Positions 42,730 to 51,100 of a stretch of DNA of 64,000 bases are shown piece after piece (positions within the stretch are counted from its first letter, which is position 1; every line of letters begins with the position of its first letter). The translations under genes were made by a program, and so were the position numbers. The notes under the pieces were generated by a model. It was not told where the DNA came from and ran no database searches. It saw only the letters and a program-made list of their open reading frames with translations. Source of the stretch: Kibdelosporangium aridum (GTDB taxonomy: Bacteria > Actinomycetota > Actinomycetes > Mycobacteriales > Pseudonocardiaceae); contig NZ_FWXV01000003.1 of NCBI RefSeq assembly GCF_900176515.1, positions 558,001-622,000 of the forward strand. Direction: 5' to 3'.

Positions 42730-43466
42730 GGCGTCTCCCTATTGAAGTAGACGGGCAGTTCACCCCCGCCGTGTACCAGAAGCGTCGCTCCGGTGACATA
42801 GGACGCCAGCGGAGAAGCCAGAAATACCGCGCACGCACCGACCTCCGACGGTTCGGCCAACCGTCCCAACGGGACAGCCGCCGTCGCCTCGTCCATGATC
42901 GGAGCGAACGCTTCTTCGGTGATGTCGGTTCGAACCATCCCGACACCGAGCGAGTTCACCCGGACCTTGGGCGCCCACTCCGCCGCCAGGCTCGCGGCGA
43001 GGTTGTTCACACCGGCCTTCGCCGCTCCATAGGCCACGGACTCCGGTGCCGGCCGAGATCCGTTGATACTGCTGATCATCACGATCGATCCGCCGGTGTC
43101 CTGCTCCTGCATGACCGCGTTCACGCGCTGCGACACCAGCAACGGCGCCACCAAGTTGAGCCGGATGACCGCTTCATGGAACCGGGGTGAAGCCGACGCG
43201 GTCTCGACGACCGGCGCGCCGCCCGCGTTGTTCACCAGGACATCCAGCCGCCCGTAGCGCTCGACTACCTGCGTCACCATGGCGTCGATCTGCGTGACAT
43301 CCCGTATGTCACAGGCGATGAAGTCGGCGACCGGCTCAGCAGGTTCGGTACGGCCGCAGATCACCACGGTCGCACCGGCGGACTGAAACGCCCGTGTGAT
43401 GCCAAGTCCGACCCCGCGCCCACCGCCGGTCACCAGGACGACCGACCCGTCGAGCGCGAGTTCCAC
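42726..43466 (-). CDS. SDR, Rv3549c-like
   Basis: 246 residues from GTG 43466, chosen because of a good AAGGAG ribosome site 7 to 12 nt upstream. SDR marks: 'LVTGGGRGVGLGITRAFQSAG', 'NNAGGAP', and 'ISSINGSRPAPESVAYGAAKAGV'. Its location opposite echA20 corresponds to Rv3549c of the mycobacterial KstR2 regulon, so it likely acts on a ring C/D intermediate. The specific step has not been inferred from the sequence alone. Confidence 0.82.
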   Translation of the reverse strand: MELALDGSVVLVTGGGRGVGLGITRAFQSAGATVVICGRTEPAEPVADFIACDIRDVTQIDAMVTQVVERYGRLDVLVNNAGGAPVVETASASPRFHEAVIRLNLVAPLLVSQRVNAVMQEQDTGGSIVMISSINGSRPAPESVAYGAAKAGVNNLAASLAAEWAPKVRVNSLGVGMVRTDITEEAFAPIMDEATAAVPLGRLAEPSEVGACAVFLASPLASYVTGATLLVHGGGELPVYFNRETP

Positions 43467-43505
43467 TCCTGACTCCTTCTCTTGGGCACCAGGCCCTGAT
43501 AAGTT

Positions 43506-43519
43506 ACCAAGCAATCGCT
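43506..43519. promoter_or_regulatory. Degenerate KstR2 box before echA20
   Basis: ACCAAGCAATCGCT differs from the full KstR2-type box at 63528-63541 in only two bases. One half-site (CCAAG) is intact and the other degenerate. It lies in the 72-bp divergent gap between the SDR and echA20. Confidence 0.5.
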
Positions 43520-43538
43520 AGGTTAGGAAGAAGGGTCC

Positions 43539-44291
43539 ATGGGGATCACCAGCAGCCGGGCGGGTCCCGGCGTCACCCAGGTCACCATCGACTTCCCACC
43601 GGTGAACGCCCCGCCGGTGCAAGGGTGGTTCGACCTCGCCTCGGCGATCCTGGCCGCGGGCGACGATCCAGAGACACACGTGGTGATCCTTCGCGCCGAA
43701 GGCCGGGGCTTCTGCGCGGGCGTGGACATCAAGGAAATGCAGCGCACCGAAGGACATGGCGCCTTGATCGGCGCCAATCGTGGCTGCGCGGCGGCATTCG
43801 CGGCGGTGTACGACTGCGCGGTGCCCGTGATCGCCACTGTACAAGGATTCTGCCTCGGCGGAGGCGTCGGGCTGGTCGGCAACAGCGACATCGTGATCGC
43901 GTCCGACGACGCCTACTTTGGACTGCCGGAAGTGGACAGAGGTGCGCTCGGCGCGGCTACACATCTGGCGAGACTCGTCCCCCAGCATCTGATGCGAACG
44001 CTGTACTACACGGCTCGCACCATCGACGCGAAGCAACTGCACCACCATGGTTCGGTCTACGAGGTCGTGTCGCGCGAAGAACTCGACGATGCGGCGCTGA
44101 AACTCGCCGACGAGATCGCGGCCAAGGACACCAGGGTGATCCGGCGGGCCAAAGAGGCGATCAACGGGATCGATCCGCAGCCGGTGCACCGCAGTTACCG
44201 CTACGAGCAAGGGTTCACGTTCGAGCTGAACTTGACCGGCGCCTCGGACGAGGCACGCGACGCTTTCATCAACGGAGCGAAAGATGCGTGA
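43539..44291 (+). CDS. echA20: EchA20, ring-D-opening crotonase-family hydrolase
   Basis: 250 residues. Crotonase fold: 'GRGFCAGVDIKEM' oxyanion hole, 'GGGVGLVGNSDIVIASDDAYFGLPEVDRGALGAATHL'. In mycobacteria and rhodococci EchA20 opens the last steroid rings' ring D from a CoA-linked diketone (HIEC-CoA to COCHEA-CoA). Directly downstream are ipdA-ipdB-ipdC with overlapping reading frames, giving a compact operon. Confidence 0.9.
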   Translation: MGITSSRAGPGVTQVTIDFPPVNAPPVQGWFDLASAILAAGDDPETHVVILRAEGRGFCAGVDIKEMQRTEGHGALIGANRGCAAAFAAVYDCAVPVIATVQGFCLGGGVGLVGNSDIVIASDDAYFGLPEVDRGALGAATHLARLVPQHLMRTLYYTARTIDAKQLHHHGSVYEVVSREELDDAALKLADEIAAKDTRVIRRAKEAINGIDPQPVHRSYRYEQGFTFELNLTGASDEARDAFINGAKDA

Positions 44292-45105
44292 CAAGCGGAT
44301 GACGCCAGCCGACGTGGTGGCGGAACTGTCCGACGGGATGACCATCGGCATCGGCGGCTGGGGCTCGCGCCGCAAACCGATGGCGCTCGTCCGGGCGATC
44401 CTTGACTCCCCGCTGAAGAACCTGACGATCGTGTCCTACGGCGGCCCGGACGTCGGATTGCTCGCCGCGGCGGGCAAGATCCGCAAACTCGTCTTCGGGT
44501 TCGTCTCGCTCGACACTGTCGCCTACGACCCGTACTTCCAGAAGCTGCGGCAAGAAGGTGACCTTGACGTCACCGAACTGGACGAGGGCATGTTCCAATG
44601 TGGACTTCTCGCCGCCGGCCACCGGCTGCCCTTCTTACCGATCCGGGCCGGGCTCGGCTCGGACGTGATGCGGACCAACCCCGAGCTGCGTACGGTCAAA
44701 TCGCCCTATGACGGCGAAGAACTCGTGGCCATGCCCGCGTTGCACCTGGACGTCGCCCTGGTCCACATGAACCGGGCGGACCAGCACGGCAACGCCCAAT
44801 ACCTCGGCCCAGACCCCTACTTCGACGACCTGTTCTGCCTTGCGGCCAAGCGTCGGTACGTCTCCTGCGAGAAGATCGTGGACACGTTCGAAGGGCCCAT
44901 GCAGACGTTGCTGCTGAACAGGATGATGGTCGACGGCGTGGTGGAGACGCCCAATGGCGCGCACTTCACCAGCTGCGTGCCGGACTATCCCCGTGACGAG
45001 CAGTTCCAGAAGCTCTACGCCGAGGCGAACTGGGATTCCTTCGCGGACCGGTTCCTCACCGGCGGCGAACGCGGCTACCAGGAGGCGGTGCAGGCATGGC
45101 GGTGA
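44284..45105 (+). CDS. ipdA: COCHEA-CoA hydrolase subunit IpdA
   Basis: 273 residues, overlapping echA20 by 8 nt. CoA-transferase alpha-like fold: 'LSDGMTIGIGGWGSRRKPMALVRAIL', 'VTELDEGMFQCGL', 'MNRADQHGNAQYLGPDPYFDDL'. IpdAB resembles family I CoA-transferases but instead opens ring C of COCHEA-CoA by hydrolysis. The neighbourhood (echA20, ipdC) separates it from the PcaIJ pair at 6098. Confidence 0.9.
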   Translation: MRDKRMTPADVVAELSDGMTIGIGGWGSRRKPMALVRAILDSPLKNLTIVSYGGPDVGLLAAAGKIRKLVFGFVSLDTVAYDPYFQKLRQEGDLDVTELDEGMFQCGLLAAGHRLPFLPIRAGLGSDVMRTNPELRTVKSPYDGEELVAMPALHLDVALVHMNRADQHGNAQYLGPDPYFDDLFCLAAKRRYVSCEKIVDTFEGPMQTLLLNRMMVDGVVETPNGAHFTSCVPDYPRDEQFQKLYAEANWDSFADRFLTGGERGYQEAVQAWR

Positions 45106-45809
45106 CCCGAGCCGAAGTGTGCGTCGCGGCCTGCGCGGACCTGTTCGCGGGCGACGGCGAGATCCTGGCAAGTCCCATGGGTTTGGTCCCGAGTCTCGGT
45201 GCCCGGCTCGCCAGGCTGACCGCCGAGCCCGACCTGCTGCTCTCCGACGGCGAGGCGTATCTGCTGACGCCCGAAGGCAAAATCGAAGGCTGGCTGCCGT
45301 ACCGCAAGGTGTTCGACGTGGTCGCGCACGGCACGAGGCACGTGGTGATGGGCGCGAACCAACTCGACAAGTTCGGCAACCAGAACATCTCCGCGATCGG
45401 TGACCACCGCAAACCGAGCAGGCAGTTGCTCGGCTTCCGCGGCGCACCGGGCAACACGGCGAACCACAAGACCAGCTACTGGATTCCGAGGCACAGCAAG
45501 CGAGTCCTGGTCGACGCCGTCGATGTCGTCTCGGGTGTGGGCTATGACAAGTACGCCGGCCCGTTCCACCACATCCACCGTGTGGTCACCAACCTCGCGG
45601 TGTTCGATTTCGACACGCCGGACCGCCGGATGCGCCTGGTGTCCGTCCACCCGGACGTCGACATCCAAGAGGTGTACGACCAGACCGGCTTCGAACTGCC
45701 CGAGTACGAAGAGCCCTCGATCACCCGGCAGCCGACCGAGCAAGAGCTTGATCTGATCCGGACCGTGCTGGATCCGGACGGCAAGCGGGAACGCGAGGTG
45801 CGGGTGTGA
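45096..45809 (+). CDS. ipdB: COCHEA-CoA hydrolase subunit IpdB
   Basis: 237 residues from ATG 45096, overlapping ipdA by 10 nt. CoA-transferase beta-like: 'SPMGLVPSLGARLARLTAEPDLLLSDGEAY', 'VVMGANQLDKFGNQN', 'RQLLGFRGAPGNTANHKTSYW'. The ESG-type catalytic Glu of true CoA-transferases is replaced in this region ('LLSDGEAY'), in agreement with the hydrolase rather than transferase role of IpdAB. Confidence 0.9.
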   Translation: MAVTRAEVCVAACADLFAGDGEILASPMGLVPSLGARLARLTAEPDLLLSDGEAYLLTPEGKIEGWLPYRKVFDVVAHGTRHVVMGANQLDKFGNQNISAIGDHRKPSRQLLGFRGAPGNTANHKTSYWIPRHSKRVLVDAVDVVSGVGYDKYAGPFHHIHRVVTNLAVFDFDTPDRRMRLVSVHPDVDIQEVYDQTGFELPEYEEPSITRQPTEQELDLIRTVLDPDGKREREVRV

Positions 45810-46891
45810 AAACCGCCCTCACGCGACTGGTCGGCGTCGAGCATCCGGTGGTGCAGACCGGAATGGGCTGGGTCGCCGGGCCCAGGCTGGTCGCGGCGAG
45901 CGCGCAAGCGGGCGGTCTCGGCATCCTCGCGTCGGCCACGATGACCTACGAGGAGCTGGAAAAGGCCATCGCCGAAACGAAAAGCCGCACGGACAAACCG
46001 TTCGGGGTGAATCTCCGATCGGACGCGGTCGACGCGGGTCAGCGGATCGACCTGCTGATCCGGGAGAACATCCGGGTCGCATCCTTCGCCAGGGCACCGA
46101 AAGCGGATCTGATCAAGAAGCTCAAGGACGCGGGCACGCTGGTCATCCCGTCGGTCGGAGCAGTAAGGCACGCCGAAAAGGTCGCGGCCTGGGGTGCCGA
46201 CGCGGTGATCGCCCAGGGTGGCGAAGCGGGCGGCCACACGGGATCCGTGGCCACGACGTTGCTCATCCCGTCCGTTGTGGACGCCATCGACATCCCGGTG
46301 ATCGCAGCGGGCGGCTTCTTCGACGGCCGAGGTCTTGCGGCGGCATTGTCGTACGGCGCTGCCGGAATCGCGATGGGCACGAGGTTCCTGCTGACCAAGG
46401 AAAGCACAGTACCCGACGAGGTCAAGCAGCTCTACCTCAGCAAGGGCCTTGACGGAACTGTGGTGACGAAACGGGTTGACGGCGTTCCGCATCGGGTGCT
46501 GAAGACGGAACTGGTCGAGAAACTGGAGAAGTCCGGCCGGGTGAGCAGCCTCTTGCACGCCATCCGGAACGCGGCGAAGTTCAAGAAGCTCAGCGGCTTG
46601 TCGTGGTCATCGATGGCCCGTGAAGGGTGGTCGATGCGCGGTGACATGTCGCTGGCCCAAGTCGTCATGGCGGCCAACACTCCGATGTTGCTGCGCGCGG
46701 GCCTCGTCGAAGGCCGGACGGACGCGGGCGTACTGGCCGCGGGACAAGTCGTGGGCAAGCTCGACGACCTGCCCGCGTGCGCCGATGTGATCGTCAAGAC
46801 GGTGGCCGAGGCCGAACGGATCCTAGCCGAGCTCGGGCAGCCGGGCCTGGTGCAGCCAAGCAGTGAACAGGCTGTCAAGCGGGCGCGGTGA
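45806..46891 (+). CDS. ipdC: IpdC, FMN-dependent ring C/D oxidoreductase
   Basis: 361 residues from GTG 45806 (GTGA overlap with ipdB). NMO/2-nitropropane-dioxygenase-like barrel: 'AQAGGLGILASATM', 'IAQGGEAGGHTGSVATTLLIPSVVDAIDIPVIAAGGFFDGRGLAAAL'. IpdC acts on the CoA thioester before EchA20 in ring C/D breakdown. Its 3' end overlaps the convergent M1 peptidase gene by 69 nt, which is unusually long. Confidence 0.9.
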   Translation: MKTALTRLVGVEHPVVQTGMGWVAGPRLVAASAQAGGLGILASATMTYEELEKAIAETKSRTDKPFGVNLRSDAVDAGQRIDLLIRENIRVASFARAPKADLIKKLKDAGTLVIPSVGAVRHAEKVAAWGADAVIAQGGEAGGHTGSVATTLLIPSVVDAIDIPVIAAGGFFDGRGLAAALSYGAAGIAMGTRFLLTKESTVPDEVKQLYLSKGLDGTVVTKRVDGVPHRVLKTELVEKLEKSGRVSSLLHAIRNAAKFKKLSGLSWSSMAREGWSMRGDMSLAQVVMAANTPMLLRAGLVEGRTDAGVLAAGQVVGKLDDLPACADVIVKTVAEAERILAELGQPGLVQPSSEQAVKRAR

Positions 46892-48106
46892 ATGCCGCTG
46901 AGCGTGCTCCTTGAAGTCCTCAATGGTCACTGAGCCGTGCCGGTGCCGCGCGGTCCATTCGCGCAACATCTCGAAGAACGCCGCGTCGCCGAGCCGCAAA
47001 CGCAAGGCGTGCACGGCAAGCGCGCCGCGCTTGTACAGCAGATCGTCGAACATCCGCTCGACACCGGGATCGGCGAGTACCAGATCCTGCGGCAGTTTGG
47101 CCAGCCTCGTCCAGGTCGCCCGCGCCAACGCGTCGGCGGACTGGCCGCCGGAAGCCTGCGACCACAGCCATTCCGAGTAGGCGGCGAAGCCTTCGTTCAG
47201 CCAGATCTGCCGCCAGTCGGCGATCGACACGCTGTTGCCGAACCATTGGTGCGCCAGTTCGTGTGCCACGAGACGTTCGAAGCCGCGGCGACCGTCGATG
47301 TGGTTGGCCCCGAAGATCGACATGCCTTGGGCCTCGATCGGGATGTCCAGCTCGTCGTCGGTCACCACAACGGTGTACGCGTTGAACGGATAGGGGCCGA
47401 ACATCCGCTCGAACGCGACCACCATTTCGGACTGGCGCCCGAAGTCGTGTGCGTAGCCTTCGAGCAGGCGCAACGGAAAAGCAGCTCGCAACGGTACCTG
47501 GTCGTCGGCCCGCTCGATGTACTCGTACCGTCCAATTTGGATGGAGGCGAGATAGGTCGCCATCGGTTCGGGCTGGAGGTAGACCCACGTGGTGGTCGAA
47601 GCCCCGACCCGGCCGTCGATCAGGTCGCCGTTCGCGATCACGCGGTAGGGCGAGGCCGTGGTGACTGAGATCCGATATGTCGCTTTGTCGCTCGGGTGGT
47701 CGTTGCACGGAAACCATGACGGCGCACCAATTGGCTGGCTGGCCACCAGCACGCCGTCCTCGAGCTGGTCCCAGCCGAGCTCTCCCCAGTGCCTGGTGTT
47801 GATGGGCACCGGGTTGCCGACGTAGCGCACCTCGACGGTGAACTGCCTCCCGGCGGCGACCTTCGCCTGCACGGTCAGCTTGTGCCCGCGGTGCACGAAC
47901 CGGGTCGGCTTGCCGTTCACCAGCACCCGGTTGACCTTGAACGAGCTGAGATCGAGCGCGAACCGCGTCAGCGCCGTGCGCGCGACCGCGGTGATCTTGG
48001 CTCTGCCCGACAGTCTGCCCGCGGCGACCCGGTAGTCCAGCTCAAGGTCGTAGTGCTCGACGTGATAGCTCGGGTCGCCGTGCTCGGGCAGGTACGGGTC
48101 GATCAC
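46823..48106 (-). CDS. M1-family zinc metallopeptidase, coupled to the Pls-like gene
   Basis: 427 residues from GTG 48106, whose GTGA overlaps the stop of the large synthetase gene. No signal peptide is seen. Gluzincin M1 marks: 'HELAHQWFG' (zinc His282 and His286, catalytic Glu283), third ligand Glu305 in 'WLNEGFA', and 'DIPIEAQGMSIFG' at the exopeptidase substrate site. It is short for an M1 enzyme (often 450-850). Known epsilon-polylysine producers have an M1-type peptidase that degrades the polymer, so this may be a polymer-processing or self-protection enzyme. Confidence 0.85.
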   Translation of the reverse strand: MIDPYLPEHGDPSYHVEHYDLELDYRVAAGRLSGRAKITAVARTALTRFALDLSSFKVNRVLVNGKPTRFVHRGHKLTVQAKVAAGRQFTVEVRYVGNPVPINTRHWGELGWDQLEDGVLVASQPIGAPSWFPCNDHPSDKATYRISVTTASPYRVIANGDLIDGRVGASTTTWVYLQPEPMATYLASIQIGRYEYIERADDQVPLRAAFPLRLLEGYAHDFGRQSEMVVAFERMFGPYPFNAYTVVVTDDELDIPIEAQGMSIFGANHIDGRRGFERLVAHELAHQWFGNSVSIADWRQIWLNEGFAAYSEWLWSQASGGQSADALARATWTRLAKLPQDLVLADPGVERMFDDLLYKRGALAVHALRLRLGDAAFFEMLREWTARHRHGSVTIEDFKEHAQRHSPRPLDSLFTAWLHQARLPELG

Positions 48107-51100
48107 GACCTGACAGTAGGCCACGCGGAGATCGGATTGCCAAGCCACCTGGTGTCGGCTGGGACACCTTCGCCGCGCATCACCAGTGACGCGGGGCCGA
48201 CCGTGGTGCGCGCACCGACCTTGGCGCCGGGCAGGATGATGCCGTGCGGGCCGAGGGTCGAGCCGTCGTCCATGAGCACCTCGGACATGCTCATGATCCG
48301 GTCGTGGAACAGGTGTGTCTGCAGCACGCAACCGCGGTTCACGCTCACGCCGTCGCCCAGCGACACCAGGTCTGCCTCAGGCAGCCAGTACGTGTCGAGG
48401 TAGACGCCACGGCCGATCTTCGCGCCCATGGTCCGCAGCCAGCCGTTCAGCAGCGGCGTGCCGGTGGCCGACGAGATCAGCCACGGTCCGGCGACCACCT
48501 CGACGAATGTGTCCGCGAGCTCGTTGCGCCACACGAACGAGCTCCACAGCGGATGCTCGACCGCACGGAACCGCCCGACGAGCAACCACTTCGCGGCCGT
48601 GGTCACCGCGCACGCGACGAGCCCGGCGCCCAGCAGCACACCGCCAGACAGCAACGTGGCCACGGCCCAGCCGAACTGGCTGACGAGGCCCTCGAACGCG
48701 GCCAGGACAAGCACTGCCAACGCGACACCGGCCATGACCGGGATGACGCGGCACATCTCAACCAACGCCCTCGCCACAACGAGACGCTTGGCGGGTTCGA
48801 ACGTCCGGCTGCTGTCTCCCTCGGCGACGGTCCGCCGTAGCTTCATCGGCGGCATACCGAGCCACGACGACCCCGCCTTGGCACGCTTGGGCGTCGCGGA
48901 CAGCACGCCAACGAGACCACCGTTCGGCACAGCACGGCCCGGCGCGGTCATCCCCGAGTTACCGAGGAACGCCCGTTTGCCAACACGCGCTTCGCCGATC
49001 CGTATCCAACCGCCTGCGAGTTCGTATGTGGCGACCATGGTGTCGTCGGCCAGGAACGCGCCGTCGCGGATGGTCGTCATCTTCGGGATCGCGAGCACGG
49101 TCGACGCCTCGACCCGGCGCCCGACCTTCGCACCGAGCAGCCGCAGCCACACCGGGGTGAACAGGCTGGCGTACATCGGGAACAGCAGGATCCGGGACAG
49201 GTCCATCAGCCGCTCGGTCGCCCACGCCTGCCAGCCGATCCGGCTGTGCACGGGGTGATGACCGGCGCGTAGCCCGATGCCGAGCAGCCGCACGGACACC
49301 AGGATGAGCGCGGCGAAGCTGCCCATCGCGGCGAGCGTCGCGAGCGGTACGGCCGTCAGCACACCGGACAAGCCACCGTCGAGGAACGCCGACAAGACCA
49401 GAAGGCCAGGCACCGCACCGAGAACCGGGAACATCCCCATCACCAAGGACGTGATGCCGTAGGCAATGACCCAGCGCAGCTTGCGAGGCGCCCGAGCCGA
49501 CGGCCACGACCGTCCAGGCTTACCCGACTTGACCGCCGGAGCACCGGCCCACCGCTGACCGGGCCGGACCGCGCCCATCACGGCCGAACCGGGCGCGATC
49601 TCGGCGCGCTTGCCGACACGGGCGCCCGGGAAGAGCGTGCTGCGCGCGCCGATCGTGGCACCGGCGCCGATGCGGATCTTGCCGATGTGCAGGCGGTCGC
49701 CGTCCATCCAGTAGCCGCTCAGGTCGACCTCGGGTTCGACCGCGCTGGCCTTGCCGAGTTTCAGCATCCCGGTGATCGGGGGCAGCGAGTGCAGGTCGGC
49801 GCCGCGGCCGATCTTGGCGCCGAGGGCGCGGGCGTAATAGGTGATCCACGGTGCGCCGGACAGGTTCGAGACGCCGGTCAGCGCGGCGATCCGCTCGGCC
49901 GTCCACAGTCGCAGGTGGACGCCGCTGCCACGCTTGTACTTCCCTGGCTTCAAACCACGCAGCAGCAACCGCGCACTGCCCGCCGCGATGCCCAGGCGGC
50001 CGAGCGGACTGACGAACGCGACCCAGCCGAGCGCCACCCACCACCAGGAAATCGTTGGTGCCCAGGTGAACCCGAGCATTGCCAGGACGTTGTTGATGGC
50101 GGCCAGAGCGACGATCCAGCGCGCGCCGACGACCGTCAGCAGCGGCACCATCAGCGCGGTCTGGGCCAGCGCGAAGCCGCGCGGCGTCGGCTCGACAGTC
50201 CGGCTCGTGGTCTCCGCGACGCCCAGTTCGTCCAGGCGCTTGGCCATCTGCCCCAGCTTCGAGTGCTGGTAGACGTCACTGACCGACAGGCCCGGGTACT
50301 GCTGGCGGACAAGGGAAACCAGCTGCGCGGCACCGAGGCTGCTGCCGCCGCGGGCGAAGAAGTCCTCGTCCTCGTTGTCCACGCCGATGCCGAGGATCTC
50401 GGTCCACTGCTCGGCCAGCCAGCCCGCCGTACCGGACAGCTCCGACGTGACGGTCTTCAGCGGCCACGGCAGCGCGTTGCGGTCGACTTTGCCGGACGTC
50501 CGCGTCGGCAGCGTGTCCACAACGGCAAGCAGCGGCACCAAAGCCGCAGGCAGCGCCGTACGCAGCCGCTCCAACGCATCGGCTTCGTCGAAGTCCTCGG
50601 CCACCACGTAGCCAACAAGCAGTTGGTTGCCCGCCTTTGTCTTGCGCACGGCCGCGGCGGCACCGGCGACGCCGGGCAGCGCCTGCAGAGCGGCGTCGAC
50701 CTCGCCCAGCTCGATCCGCCGGCCACCCAGTTTGACCTGCTCGTCGGCGCGACCGACGAACAACAGGCCCTCGGGCTCGGCTTTGACCAGGTCACCGCTG
50801 CGGTACGCGCGGTCCCAGCCCAGCGAGTCCAGCGGGGCGAACTTCGCGGCGTCCTTCTCGGGGTCCAGGTAGCGGGCCAGGCCGACGCCGCCGATCACGA
50901 GCTCGCCGATCTCGCCCATCGGCACGGGCTTGCCGACCTGGTCGACGACGGCCAGGTCCCAGCCGTCCAGCGGCAGGCCGATCCGCACGGGGCCTTCACC
51001 CGTCAGCTGCGCGGCGCACGCGACGACCGTGGCCTCCGTCGGGCCGTATGTGTTCCATACTTCGCGGCCCTCGACGGCCAGGCGTTCGGCCAGTTCAGGC

